A stretch of 64,000 nt of DNA from Planctomycetota bacterium (GCA_028281765.1 JANQJF010000019.1:1-64000); one strand, 5' to 3'. Positions 1 to 9,170 are shown, counted from the stretch's first letter. Notes: generated by a model not told the origin, from the letters alone. A program made the numbers and translations.

Positions 1-100
1 CTTGGGGTGAATGTCGTCCGAGCATGGCCTCCCTAACGCGACCACATTCTCTCAGCGCGTTACGGGGCCGAACAGCGACTTCTCGGCCGAGCTTCTAGGT

Positions 101-1159
101 CTACTCCCGAATCATCCGCAGCGCCGCCTTCGCGCGCGCGATGACCTGCTTGTCCTCGTGCTCGAGGAACGTCTCGATCGACGGGATCATCGGCTTCGCG
201 AACGTGCCGAGCATCCCGAGTGACGTGATCGATTCGCGCAGCACGGTCAGGTCCTTGCTGATCAGTCCGTGCTCGAGGGCGGACAGCATCTCCTTGTCGC
301 GCCACTCGCACTGGCCGATCATACGGGCTGCGCGGCGGCGTTCGCTCGGCGTGCCGTGGTGCAGGAGGCAGGCCTGCGCCGGGCCGGAGTCGGGGCCGTG
401 GCCCGCGATCGCGAGGTAGGCGCGCGACGCGGCGGTGCGGACCGTGGCGTCGGCGCGGATCGTCGTCGAGAAGGAGCCGCCGACTCCGTTCCAGCGCCAG
501 TTCACGTTGAGGCTCTTCGGGTGGTCGGACAGGATCGCCTTGCGGAGCGCGGGAAGTGCGTCTTCGTCACCGCGGGTCGCCAGGAGTTCCGCCGCGAACT
601 CGCGTTCGAACGCTTGCTTCGACTCGAGCTTCTCGAGCAGCGCTTTTTGGTCGTGCGCGGTCCCCATGTCGAACCGGTGCAGCGCGCGGCCGACCTGGTC
701 GAACGAGAACCAGCCAGTGCGTCGGCTGCCGGTCAGCACGTGTTCGAACATCGTCGTGCGGGAGGCTTCGACCAGTTCGGGATCGGCGTAGACGGCGACG
801 CTGCCGATCGCGGCGAGGTTGGCCGAGCTCGGCTCGCGCTCGAGGGCTTCGATGAGTCGCGGCAGTGCCGGGACCGCCGCGGCGCGCATGCCGCCCAGCG
901 CTTTCGCGGCGCGCTCGCGGACACGGGCGTCCTCGGACTCGAGCGCGCTCGACAGCGACGGGATCGCGGTTTCCCCGAGCTTGGCGAGCTGCTCGATCGA
1001 CTCTGCCGGCTCTTCGAGTTCGGCGAGCGTGGCGATCAGCGCGTTGATCTTCTCGCGCTCGGCATCTTGCTCCTGAGCTGCGGCGTTCGCTGCCATCAGG
1101 GCGCACACGACTGCGGCGCTTCGCGGTGATGGGATCACGACTGCGAAGATAGCACTCAC
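101..1159 (-). CDS. Exported HEAT-repeat protein
   Basis: Predicted exported alpha-solenoid protein; no enzymatic motif is visible. The N-terminus is hydrophobic and ends in an AAA-Q type signal peptidase site (ANAAAQEQ). It is followed by HEAT-like helical pairs, clearest around IPSLSSALESEDARVRERAA and VPALPRLIEALERE, and again near the C-terminus (LGMLGTFAKPMIPSIETFLE, then DKQVIARAKAALRMIRE). HEAT solenoids usually bind proteins. The start is uncertain: GTG at 1159 is chosen because GGGAAG lies about 5-6 bases upstream, while TTG at 1195 and GTG at 1132 are also open. The gene diverges from the antiporter, leaving about 70 bp for both promoters. The family assignment is good; the partner and role are unknown. 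Confidence 0.75.
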   Translation of the reverse strand: MSAIFAVVIPSPRSAAVVCALMAANAAAQEQDAEREKINALIATLAELEEPAESIEQLAKLGETAIPSLSSALESEDARVRERAAKALGGMRAAAVPALPRLIEALEREPSSANLAAIGSVAVYADPELVEASRTTMFEHVLTGSRRTGWFSFDQVGRALHRFDMGTAHDQKALLEKLESKQAFEREFAAELLATRGDEDALPALRKAILSDHPKSLNVNWRWNGVGGSFSTTIRADATVRTAASRAYLAIAGHGPDSGPAQACLLHHGTPSERRRAARMIGQCEWRDKEMLSALEHGLISKDLTVLRESITSLGMLGTFAKPMIPSIETFLEHEDKQVIARAKAALRMIRE

Positions 1160-1230
1160 CCAACTTCCCGACGAATCTTTGCGGCCTCGACCCAAACCCG
1201 CTCTACTCGTTTCGCCACGGGGCGGAGTCC

Positions 1231-3012
1231 ATGCAGCTCGAACCGATTCATCTGCTCACACTTCTGGTCGCGGTCGGAGTCGGCATCCAGTGGGTTGCGG
1301 CGCGCCTGCGACTGCCCGCGCTGCTGCTGCTGTTGATCACCGGAATCGCGCTGGGTCCGGGCTTCGGCGTCGTGCGGCCCGACGAGCAGTTCGGTCGGTT
1401 CCAGCAGGCGCTGATCGGACTGGCGGTCGCGGTCATCCTGTTCGAAGGTGGGCTGTCGCTCGAGTTCCGCGAAGCGCGCTTCGCCGGGCGCGTGCTCGCT
1501 CGCCTGATCATCTCCGGCCTCGTGGTCGGCTTCGGCTCGGTCATGGCGCTCGGTGTCTACGTGGGCGGGCTGTCGCCGGCGACCGCCGCCGTGCTCGGCG
1601 CGATCCTGGTGGTGACCGGTCCGACCGTCATCCTGCCGATGCTGCGCAGCTCGCGTATTTCGTTACGACCGGCGACGCTGCTCAAGTGGGAGGGCATCGT
1701 CAACGACCCGCTCGGCGCGCTGCTCGCGGTGCTCGTCGTGAAGATCGCCACCGCGACGGGTGGGGCCGAGGACGCGACGGTGTTCTCGCTCGTCGCCGGG
1801 GTCGGGATGAAGGCGTTGATCGGCGGCGCGATCGGCGTGGTTGCAGGCCTCGTGATCGGCTACGGTCTCAACCACGGCATGATCGCCGAGCACATGAAGA
1901 ACCCGGTCATGCTCGGGGCCGTGCTCGTCGTCTACACGGTGTCCGAGGAGGTCGGCAAGGAGAACGGTCTGTTCGCGGTGACCGCGATGGGTCTCGTGCT
2001 TGCGAACCTCAAGAACCACAGCATCGAGGACATCCGGCGCTTCAAGGAGCAGATCGGCACGATGCTGGTCGCGTTCTTGTTCTTGATTCTGTCGGCGCGA
2101 CTCGAGACGGAGCAGTTGACCAAGCTGCTCGGCATGCCGCTCGTGCTGATCGCGACCGTGCTGTTCACCGCGCGGCCGCTCGTCGTGTGGTGCGCGACGC
2201 TGCGTTCGGGTCTGCCGTGGCAAGAGCGCGCGCTGGTCGGTTGGATCGCACCCCGCGGGATCGTTGCTGCGGCGGTGGCCGGCGCGTTCGAGCAGCCGCT
2301 GCTCGACGCGGGCTACGAGGACGCCGACCTGCTCGTGCCGATCGTGTTCGGCGTCATCATCAGCACCGTCGTCCTGCACGGCCTCTCGATTCGGCCGCTG
2401 TCGCGCAAGCTCGGCCTCGGCTTCGTCGAAGGCACGGGCATCATGATCGTCGGCGCGCAGACCTGGGGCGTCTCGCTCGCGCAGGCGCTGACGAAGGCCG
2501 GGGCGTTCGTGGTGCTCGCGGACTCCCGCTACCAGCGCGTATCGCACGCGCGGCGCGAGGGGATGGAGGTCCACTACGGCGACGTGTTGTCCGAGGAGGC
2601 GGCGATGGTGCTGCCGCTCGAGCGCGTTTCCTGGGTGCTCGCAGCCACCGACGACGACGCCTACAACTCGCTCGTCAGCATGAGCTTCGCGCACGACATC
2701 GGGCGGCATCACTCGCTGCAGGTGACGCCGAGCACGCTCGGTACGCGCAAGGAGACCGCGCACGCGATGGTCGGCTACACGCCGTGGGGCGACGCCGGGA
2801 CGTACGTCGAACTCAGTCGTCGCTATTGGCGTCACGGCAGCTTCAAGGTCACTTCGATCAGCGAGGAGTTCGGCTGGGAGGCGCTGCAGGAGCGGAATCC
2901 GGGCGCGCTGTTCTTGTTCTACGTCGAGGCCGAGAAGCTCTACGCGATCGACGGCAAGCGCGCGCCGACGACGGGGTCGAAGGTCGTCTATCTGACGACG
3001 GACGCAGTGTGA
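1231..3012 (+). CDS. CPA1-type cation/proton antiporter with C-terminal TrkA-N-like domain
   Basis: Inner-membrane monovalent cation/H+ antiporter of the NhaP/CPA1 type, for pH and sodium or potassium homeostasis. Residues 1 to about 390 form roughly a dozen hydrophobic segments. Family motifs include LFEGGLSLEF, VVTGPTVILPMLR and EGIVNDPLGALLAVLVV, where the ND pair falls in the ion-binding helix; WIAPRGIVAAAVAG is a later conserved helix. From about residue 400 the soluble tail (GIMIVGAQTWGVSLAQALTK, then VVLADSRYQRVSHARREG) resembles a Rossmann TrkA-N/RCK nucleotide-binding domain, suggesting ligand gating. ATG at 1231 is preceded by GGAG. The stop lies 4 bases before the next gene, so they are probably cotranscribed. 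The exact ion is not predictable from this sequence. Confidence 0.88.
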   Translation: MQLEPIHLLTLLVAVGVGIQWVAARLRLPALLLLLITGIALGPGFGVVRPDEQFGRFQQALIGLAVAVILFEGGLSLEFREARFAGRVLARLIISGLVVGFGSVMALGVYVGGLSPATAAVLGAILVVTGPTVILPMLRSSRISLRPATLLKWEGIVNDPLGALLAVLVVKIATATGGAEDATVFSLVAGVGMKALIGGAIGVVAGLVIGYGLNHGMIAEHMKNPVMLGAVLVVYTVSEEVGKENGLFAVTAMGLVLANLKNHSIEDIRRFKEQIGTMLVAFLFLILSARLETEQLTKLLGMPLVLIATVLFTARPLVVWCATLRSGLPWQERALVGWIAPRGIVAAAVAGAFEQPLLDAGYEDADLLVPIVFGVIISTVVLHGLSIRPLSRKLGLGFVEGTGIMIVGAQTWGVSLAQALTKAGAFVVLADSRYQRVSHARREGMEVHYGDVLSEEAAMVLPLERVSWVLAATDDDAYNSLVSMSFAHDIGRHHSLQVTPSTLGTRKETAHAMVGYTPWGDAGTYVELSRRYWRHGSFKVTSISEEFGWEALQERNPGALFLFYVEAEKLYAIDGKRAPTTGSKVVYLTTDAV

Positions 3013-3016
3013 AGCC

Positions 3017-4399
3017 GTGACGGTCGAGCTGCAATTCCTGGGTGCCGCGCGCTACGTCACGGGGACGAAGCACCTGGTCCGGGTCGGCAAGCGCAAGATC
3101 CTCTTCGACTGCGGCATGGTCCAGGGACCGCGGAAGATGTCGAACAAGGCGAACCGCGAGCTGCCGGAAGAGCTGCTGGACGCGGACGTCGTCGTTCTGT
3201 CGCACGCGCATATCGATCACTCCGGCTCGCTGCCTCGGCTCGTCAAGCTCGGCTTCCAGGGCAAGATCTACTGCACCAAGGCCACGAAGGACCTCGCCGA
3301 GGTGCTGCTCTACGACTCGGCACACATCCAGGCGCAGGACGCGAAGTACCTGCGGAAGCGACACCACACGGACTTCTTCCCTCCGTACGACGAGGACGAC
3401 GTGCGCGAGACCGTGCGGCAGATGCGCGGCAAGAACTACAACGAGCCGTTCGAGATCCTGCCGGGGATCGAGGTCGAGTTCTTCGACGCCGGGCACATTC
3501 TCGGCTCCGCGATGGTCGTGCTGCGCGTCGATGACGGCAAACGCAAGAAGTCCATCGCGTTCACGGGGGATCACGGTCGCAAGGCGCTGCCGGTGCTGCG
3601 CGCTCCGGCCAAGTTGCCACCGGTCGACGTGCTGCTCACCGAGTCGACCTACGGAGATCGGCTCCACGAACCGGCGCCGGATCTGGAGAAGCGCCTCGGG
3701 GAGATCGTCAATCAAGAGATGGAGGACGGCGGTCGGATCCTGATCCCGGCGTTTTCCGTCGGACGGACGCAGAACGTCGTCTACTTCCTCGGCAACCTGA
3801 TCGCCGAGGGTGCGATCCCCAAGCTGCCGATCTTCGTGGACTCGCCGCTGAGCACGAAGGCGACGAGGATCCTCGCGAGCTACCCCGAGCTGTTCGACGA
3901 CGAGACGCGCGCGATCCTCGCGTCGGGCCGGCGCCCGTTCTTGTTCGACGGCGTTCGCTACACGGCGTCCGTCGAGGAGAGCAAGTCCCTCAACGATGTG
4001 CGGTCCGGGATCATCATCTCGGCATCGGGCATGTGTGAGTCCGGCCGCATCGTGCACCACCTCAAGCAGACGATCGGTCGCAAGCAGGACTGCCTACTCG
4101 CGGTCGGATACATGGCGCAGGGCACCCTCGGACGCCGGCTCGTCGATGGCGTCGACACCGTGAAGCTGTTCGGCGAAGAGTTCCGCGTGAACTGCCAGGT
4201 GCGCAGCATGCGCGGGCTCTCGGCTCATGCCGACTACCAGGAGCTGCTCGACAACCTCCGGCACCTGATCGACTGCACCGAGCGGGTGTTCGTCGTCCAT
4301 GGCGAGGAAGAGCCTGCACTGAAGATGGCCGAGCGGCTGCGCGGGATCGGCTTCCGCAAGGTCGACGTGCCTGTCCACCGACAGAAGTTCGAACTCTGA
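3017..4399 (+). CDS. MBL-fold beta-CASP ribonuclease (CPSF/YSH1-like)
   Basis: Cytoplasmic zinc-dependent RNA hydrolase of the metallo-beta-lactamase/beta-CASP family, 460 aa, the usual bacterial length. Visible residues are motif 2 HAHIDHSG at about 63-70, the TESTYGDR segment, a TGDHG metal-binding Asp, the beta-CASP segment SPLSTKAT, the ISASGMCESGRIVHHLK motif, SAHADYQELL and a terminal VVHGEEE histidine. All zinc ligands expected for an active enzyme appear present. The likely role is RNA processing or decay. The start is GTG at 3017, 4 bases after the antiporter stop, and the next gene starts 4 bases after this one ends, so the three form a tight run. Regulation cannot be inferred. Confidence 0.9.
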   Translation: MTVELQFLGAARYVTGTKHLVRVGKRKILFDCGMVQGPRKMSNKANRELPEELLDADVVVLSHAHIDHSGSLPRLVKLGFQGKIYCTKATKDLAEVLLYDSAHIQAQDAKYLRKRHHTDFFPPYDEDDVRETVRQMRGKNYNEPFEILPGIEVEFFDAGHILGSAMVVLRVDDGKRKKSIAFTGDHGRKALPVLRAPAKLPPVDVLLTESTYGDRLHEPAPDLEKRLGEIVNQEMEDGGRILIPAFSVGRTQNVVYFLGNLIAEGAIPKLPIFVDSPLSTKATRILASYPELFDDETRAILASGRRPFLFDGVRYTASVEESKSLNDVRSGIIISASGMCESGRIVHHLKQTIGRKQDCLLAVGYMAQGTLGRRLVDGVDTVKLFGEEFRVNCQVRSMRGLSAHADYQELLDNLRHLIDCTERVFVVHGEEEPALKMAERLRGIGFRKVDVPVHRQKFEL

Positions 4400-4403
4400 T
4401 ACG

Positions 4404-5735
4404 GTGTGGGACGTGCTGCGCGTTGTCGTGATCGCGATCGTCCTGTTCGTGCTGAGCTGGGCCGTTTGGCCGCCGACCGAGGCGGAGGCTCCGGTGCGCA
4501 ATCAGGCGTCGGCCGGGGCGAATTCCGACGAGGTCGCGGAGCCGGTGTCCGCGCGGGTCGCGCGCGAGGCGGTCGAGCGCGAGTCGGAGATCCCGGTCGA
4601 CGAGGCCGCGAATCCCGAATGGAAGATCCAGGGCCGCGTCGTGCGCACTGACGGGACGCCGCTGTCGGGACTGACCGTGACAGTGTTCGTGCAGGAGCAG
4701 CCGCGCGTGATCGAGACCGGGCAGACGGATGCCGAAGGGTGCTTCGACATCGAAGTTCCCGAGCGGCGGGCGATGAAGCTGCTCGTGCCGGAGGCGGGGT
4801 TCGTGACGGCTGCACGGGAGTCGGTGTGGCCCGGGGTGTTCCAGGACGTCGTGCTCGAGTCGAAGATCGAGGATGCCGCGGGGGAGTTCGAACTTCGCGT
4901 GACGGTGCGGGATCCGGCTGGCGACGCGGTGCCCGCTGCGTTCGTTCGGCTCACGCCTGGCGCGGAGGCGGCCTCGCGCCGGCGCGCGAGCACCACGTCT
5001 GATGCGACTGGACCGGGCGGCTCGGTCACGCTGAGCGGCGACCGCATCGGAACCAAACTCCTGTGGGTCGATCCCCCGCACTCGGGTCGGTTCTCAGGGT
5101 TGTGCGTCCACCGACGAGAGGTGCAGATCGGTCCCGGTCTCACGACGATCGACGTGTCGCTCGAGGCGGGTGGAGTCATCCAGGGTGCCGTCGAATGGCT
5201 GTCCGACCCGATGGCCGAGTCCGTGTTGATCTCGGCCCGCAACGCCGACGGGGAGGTGCGCACGACTCGTGTCGTCGACGGAACCTTCCGCATCGAAGGG
5301 TTGCGTGCCGTCGACTACGCGCTGACGACGACGCGACCCGTGTCGCCGATCGCGCTTCCGCGCGTCAGACCGGGCGAAGCCACAGTCACGCTGTCCTTGA
5401 AGCACGAGCGCGACCCGCGCGATGTCGGCATGCACATGGGCGAGATCCACGGCTCGATCTTCGGGCCGGCCGGGTTGGGTGCGAAGATCGGAGAGGTCCG
5501 TGCGATCCGCGACGGTGTGGTGCGAGCCCGCGCGCGTCTCGACGTCGCGAAAGGCGGCGTGGAATGGGACGCGACGACGTCGCGAATCGACGCCTTCCAT
5601 CTCGTCGGACTCACGGCAGGTGACTACGTCGTCGTCGCGGTCGTCGGCCGAGAAGAGGTTGCGCGGGTCGGTCCGCTGACCGTTGGCGAACGCGAACTCC
5701 TGACCGGAGTCGAACTGCGCGTGAGCGGGAACTGA
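4404..5735 (+). CDS. Membrane-anchored protein with carboxypeptidase-regulatory-like (Ig-fold) repeats
   Basis: Envelope protein of 443 aa with no catalytic motif. One N-terminal hydrophobic helix (residues 3-22, VLRVVVIAIVLFVLSWAVW) anchors it or acts as an uncleaved signal. The outer part contains several beta-sandwich units of the carboxypeptidase-regulatory-like type: WKIQGRVVRTDGTPLSGLTV from about residue 73, FELRVTVRDPAGDAVPAAFV from about 163, GVIQGAVEWLSDPMAESV from about 255, and a last one near 350. The pattern G-x-V-x-D-x-x-G-x-P-L, then TDAEGCFDIE, is characteristic of the fold. It is probably structural or adhesive. The start is GTG at 4404; an in-frame start further in would lose the membrane helix. 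It converges on the glycosyltransferase with a 19-bp gap. Confidence 0.7.
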   Translation: MWDVLRVVVIAIVLFVLSWAVWPPTEAEAPVRNQASAGANSDEVAEPVSARVAREAVERESEIPVDEAANPEWKIQGRVVRTDGTPLSGLTVTVFVQEQPRVIETGQTDAEGCFDIEVPERRAMKLLVPEAGFVTAARESVWPGVFQDVVLESKIEDAAGEFELRVTVRDPAGDAVPAAFVRLTPGAEAASRRRASTTSDATGPGGSVTLSGDRIGTKLLWVDPPHSGRFSGLCVHRREVQIGPGLTTIDVSLEAGGVIQGAVEWLSDPMAESVLISARNADGEVRTTRVVDGTFRIEGLRAVDYALTTTRPVSPIALPRVRPGEATVTLSLKHERDPRDVGMHMGEIHGSIFGPAGLGAKIGEVRAIRDGVVRARARLDVAKGGVEWDATTSRIDAFHLVGLTAGDYVVVAVVGREEVARVGPLTVGERELLTGVELRVSGN

Positions 5736-5754
5736 ACTCTCCGTTTGAACCGGT

Positions 5755-7710
5755 CTAGGCCTTGCAGCACATCTGCTCGAAGAGCGATTCCATGTTGCGC
5801 GCAAATCCGTCGGTGTCGCAGACCGGAGAGTTCTCGAGGCGTTCGCGCATGCCCGAGCGCAACCCGGCGAGTTCGTCACGCCGCGCGGATTCGGTCGCGA
5901 TTGCGATGGCCCGGCTCACGTACTCCTCACGGTCGGCGGCGACGAACTCGTCGAGACCCGCGGCGAGCAGGATCGACGCGCTCGTGCGGCTGGCCCAACG
6001 ATCCCCGCGGTAGCACATCACCGGCACGCCTTGCCACAGCGCCTCGGTCGTGGTCGTCCCGCCGTTGTACGGGAACGGGTCAAGCGCGAGATCGATCTCG
6101 CCATACGTTCCGAGGAACGCGAAGTGGTCGGTCCCCGGGCGGATCTCGATGCGCCGTACGTCGATGCCGTGCCGTTCACAAAATGGCGCGAAGCGCGCGC
6201 GAATGGAGGCCTCGTCGGCGCGGTTGCGCAAGAGCAGTCGGCTCTCCGGGGCGCCGGCGAGGATGCGGCACCACGCTTCGAGCACCGCGTCGCACAGCTT
6301 GTACTGGGACGCGAGGCAGCCGAACGTGAACGGTTCGCCGCTCGCGCACGGGGACGTGGTCACGTCGGGGGTCGGATGCTCGACGCGGAAAGTGAGGTAC
6401 GAGCCCGGCACGCGGACAACGGTTTCGACGTAGTGCTCTTCTTCGTCGGGAGACAGGACGGCGTCGTCGCCGATCAGGAAGTCGACGCACTCGAGCCCGG
6501 ACGTCGCGTACATGTTGAACCACTCGGCGATCCGCGGCGCCGGGCGGTGCGACAGGATGCCGAGCCGGTCGGGCCTGCTGTAGCCGTTGAGGTCGATCAG
6601 CAGGTCGAGGTCGGCCGCGCGGACGAGCTCCGCCGCGGCTTCGTTGTCGAGGCCGCGTAGGTCGTGGAATCGATCCGTTCGGTGCGGCCGGTAGTCGGCA
6701 TCGAGTTCGTCCGCGGCGTTGTCGCCAAAGAGGTGCACCTCGACGCGGTCGCGGTCGTGCGCGTGGACCAGGCTCCAGACGGGCTTCATCCAGTTCGCGT
6801 GTTGGAAGAACGAGCTCACGTAGCCGATGCGGAGCGCGTCGGTCGGGATCGTCGGTGGTTCGCGGCGGGGTGCCGTGGGCAGACCGGCGGCCCAGTTGCG
6901 CCGCGCTTCGAGCACGCTCTCGGCCGTCTCGTCGAGGGATCCCGGCGCGAGCACCGCGAGGGTCTGCGTCGAGGGTTCGACGACGTTCGGGTCGCCGCTC
7001 GCGATCGCGGCGCGGAGGTGCGCCAGGGCCGGCTCGATGTCGCCGATCTCCGCCCGTGCCTTGCCGAGATCGTGGAGTCCGATCGGGTTGTTCGGGTCGA
7101 GTGCGATGCAGGCTTCGAGCGGCGCGAGCGCTGCGGCGGGCTGCGAATCCTCGAGGAGCGCGTGCCCGAGCGCGAGTTTCGCGCGGGTGTCGTCCTGCAG
7201 CAGCTCGTCCGCGCGCTGCAGAGCGGGGATCGCGTCCTTGGCGCCCGCGGATTCGAGCAACACGCAGCCGAGGCGGAGGTGTCCGTCGCCGTCCTCCGGC
7301 TCGAGTTCGACCGCGCGTCGCAGAGCCGGAGCCGCGTGCGCCGGTCGCCCCGCGAGCTCGAGAGCTCGTCCGAGCTCTCGCCACGCGAACGCGAAGTCCG
7401 GCGCGAGGGACGCGGCCGTTCTGAGATGGGGCACCGCGTCCTGGGGCGCGTCGAGGCGCATCAGGACCGAGCCGAGGTTGAGGTAGGGTGCCGCGCTCGC
7501 GGGTTCGAGTGCAACCGCGCGCGCGAAACCGTCACGGGCACCGGCGAAGTCCTCGATCTCTTCGCGGACGGCACCGAGGTTGTTCCAAAGTTCGACCATG
7601 TGCGGAGCGGTTGCCACGGCTTGCTCGAACGCGGAGGCGGCTTCGTGCCACTTGCGCTGCTCGATGAGCTCTTGGCCCAGCTGCGCGTAGTCGATCGGAG
7701 TGTCTGTCAT
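5755..7710 (-). CDS. TPR-GT41 glycosyltransferase (O-GlcNAc-transferase/SPINDLY-like)
   Basis: Predicted nucleotide-sugar-dependent protein O-glycosyltransferase. Residues 4 to about 270 are tetratricopeptide repeats (QLGQELIEQRKWHEAASAFE, LWNNLGAVREEIEDFAGARD, PYLNLGSVLMRLDAPQDAVP). From about 295 a GT41 domain starts with LRIGYVSSFFQHANWMKPV, whose His sits where OGT enzymes have a conserved His. It continues with DLDLLIDLNGYS and ends in the sugar-nucleotide motif DPFPYNGGTTTTEALWQGVP. Length and architecture match bacterial OGT-like proteins. It is the most distal same-strand gene of the T6SS cluster, 14 bp after the tandem-domain gene, so cotranscription is plausible. Substrates are unknown; neighbouring T6SS proteins are candidates by position only. 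Confidence 0.85.
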   Translation of the reverse strand: MTDTPIDYAQLGQELIEQRKWHEAASAFEQAVATAPHMVELWNNLGAVREEIEDFAGARDGFARAVALEPASAAPYLNLGSVLMRLDAPQDAVPHLRTAASLAPDFAFAWRELGRALELAGRPAHAAPALRRAVELEPEDGDGHLRLGCVLLESAGAKDAIPALQRADELLQDDTRAKLALGHALLEDSQPAAALAPLEACIALDPNNPIGLHDLGKARAEIGDIEPALAHLRAAIASGDPNVVEPSTQTLAVLAPGSLDETAESVLEARRNWAAGLPTAPRREPPTIPTDALRIGYVSSFFQHANWMKPVWSLVHAHDRDRVEVHLFGDNAADELDADYRPHRTDRFHDLRGLDNEAAAELVRAADLDLLIDLNGYSRPDRLGILSHRPAPRIAEWFNMYATSGLECVDFLIGDDAVLSPDEEEHYVETVVRVPGSYLTFRVEHPTPDVTTSPCASGEPFTFGCLASQYKLCDAVLEAWCRILAGAPESRLLLRNRADEASIRARFAPFCERHGIDVRRIEIRPGTDHFAFLGTYGEIDLALDPFPYNGGTTTTEALWQGVPVMCYRGDRWASRTSASILLAAGLDEFVAADREEYVSRAIAIATESARRDELAGLRSGMRERLENSPVCDTDGFARNMESLFEQMCCKA

Positions 7711-7733
7711 CCTACGCTGGCATCCTACGCCGG
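7708..7733. repeat. 13-bp tandem duplication at a stop/start junction
   Basis: Two adjacent copies of CATCCTACGCTGG / CATCCTACGCCGG (7708-7720 and 7721-7733) differ at one base. On the minus strand each copy contains TAGGATG. The right-hand copy supplies the TAG stop of the tandem-domain gene, and the left-hand copy supplies the ATG of the glycosyltransferase gene. A single ancestral TAGGATG junction duplicated by slippage would explain the present 14-bp spacing. Confidence 0.85.
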
Positions 7734-9140
7734 CATCGATGACTGGATGGCGTTCAGCGCCTTGCGGAGCGAACCCTGGATCTTGACCCCGAACGGACCG
7801 GAGTCGATGTGTTTCAGGATCGCGTTCGTTTCGACGTCGGAGATCGCCTGGGCGAGCTGGGTTCGCACGGCCGCGGTGACCGGTTCGCGTTCGTCGTCGC
7901 TCGCGTTGATCGCGGCATCGACCTTGTCCTGCAGGCTCTGGAAGATCTCGGTCAGCTTCTTCTGCAGCGCCGCGGCGAGGTCCGCTTCACCGGGAAGCTC
8001 CGCGACCTGGCGCTCGAGGTTCGCCAGCTGGCCCATGGCCGCGGACTTGGCCTGCGCGAACATCAGCAGCGATCGCCGGTACTTCACGAGGCCTTGTCCG
8101 AAACTCGCCGTGTCCTCGCTCGCGCGCTCTTGTGCCGCGGTCATCGGGTCGTCGGTCGTCGCGTCGTCTTCTTCGATCGAGCCGTCGACCGAGCGAAGCG
8201 TGAACCCGAGCTTCAGCATCTTCAGCGTCTTGGCCGCGACTTTGAGCGCGTTGCCGGGCAAGCCGCTCGCGACGATCTCCTTGCCGTCGGCGTAGCACTC
8301 ACCCTCGAGGAAGAGCATGCCTTCCTTCTTGAGGTTCTTCGCGACGTTCTTGGCCTTCTTGCCGGCAAGGACCGCATGGCCCTTCCACGTCTTGCCGTTG
8401 ATGTCGAACTCGCGCTTCTTGCGACTGATGTAGATCGGTTCGAGTGTCTTGTCGTCCTTCGGCAGCTTGCGGAAGCGTTGGCGACAGTAGACGCGGTACT
8501 CGGCCCAGTTCTCGAGAGTGCCGAGCTCCTCTTCTTCTTCGTCGTCCGCGCCCTTGGCGATCGCGAGGGCGGTGTTCAGGTTCTCGTAGTGGGTGGTCGC
8601 GTCTTCCCACTTGCCGGCTTTCTCCGCGGCCTCGGCGTCCTTCGCGATCTTGACGATCTCCTTGCTGTTCTCGGGCTTGGTCGCGAGGACGGCCTTCAGT
8701 TCGCCGAACGCCTTCGTCTTCTCTTTCTTGAGTTCGGCGGGCGGCTTGTCGTCCTTCTTCTCTTCGACGTCGGGTTCTTCGGGGGCGGTCGCGCTGCCGA
8801 CGATCGCTTGCGCATCGATCGGCAGCTTGGCGACGGTCTTGTTCGCTGATTTCAGCAGCCCGCCGGAGATGCCTTCGACGATGAGCTTCTTGCCGTCTCG
8901 ACGACAGGTGCCTTCGCGGAACTGGATGCCCTGCTTCTTCAGGGCGGCCATCGCCTTCTGGCCCTTCTTGCCGAAGAGCACGACGCGACCGGGCCACGGC
9001 TTGTTCTTGACGTCGAAGTCGAAGTCGTCCTTGCTGACGTAGTACGGGTCGCCGTCCTCGAGCGAATTGAGCTGCTCCTTCAGCGCGAGTCGGTATCCGG
9101 GCCAGCTGGCGAGGTCTTCGAGAGTCTTGATCAAAGCCAT
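7725..9140 (-). CDS. Unrecognised T6SS-linked protein with an internally duplicated domain
   Basis: Not recognised. The 471-aa soluble protein has no signal peptide or membrane helix. Residues about 6-112 and 206-314 are two copies of one roughly 110-residue module. Matching landmarks are LEDLASWPGYR / LGTLENWAEYR, DPYYVSKDDFDFDV / EPIYISRKKREFDI, PGRVVLFGKKG / KGHAVLAGKKA and LKKQGIQFREGTCRRDGK / LKKEGMLFLEGECYADGK. The copies are joined by a charged Lys/Glu-rich helical linker (about 115-205) and followed by a helical C-terminus (about 345-471). It lies 30 bp after the membrane-protein pair, at the distal end of the T6SS operon. An effector, effector carrier or adaptor is possible by position, but no toxin motif is visible. 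AAAGG upstream of ATG supports the start. Confidence 0.8.
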   Translation of the reverse strand: MALIKTLEDLASWPGYRLALKEQLNSLEDGDPYYVSKDDFDFDVKNKPWPGRVVLFGKKGQKAMAALKKQGIQFREGTCRRDGKKLIVEGISGGLLKSANKTVAKLPIDAQAIVGSATAPEEPDVEEKKDDKPPAELKKEKTKAFGELKAVLATKPENSKEIVKIAKDAEAAEKAGKWEDATTHYENLNTALAIAKGADDEEEEELGTLENWAEYRVYCRQRFRKLPKDDKTLEPIYISRKKREFDINGKTWKGHAVLAGKKAKNVAKNLKKEGMLFLEGECYADGKEIVASGLPGNALKVAAKTLKMLKLGFTLRSVDGSIEEDDATTDDPMTAAQERASEDTASFGQGLVKYRRSLLMFAQAKSAAMGQLANLERQVAELPGEADLAAALQKKLTEIFQSLQDKVDAAINASDDEREPVTAAVRTQLAQAISDVETNAILKHIDSGPFGVKIQGSLRKALNAIQSSMPA

Positions 9141-9170
9141 GGGGGGGCGACCTTTCGGAGAATTCGAATC

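Noticed and set aside
1231..3012. Kef-type (CPA2) potassium efflux protein
   Set aside because: The TrkA-N-like tail is shared by both, but GPTVILPMLR and NDPLG motifs and the overall N-terminus fit CPA1/NhaP better.
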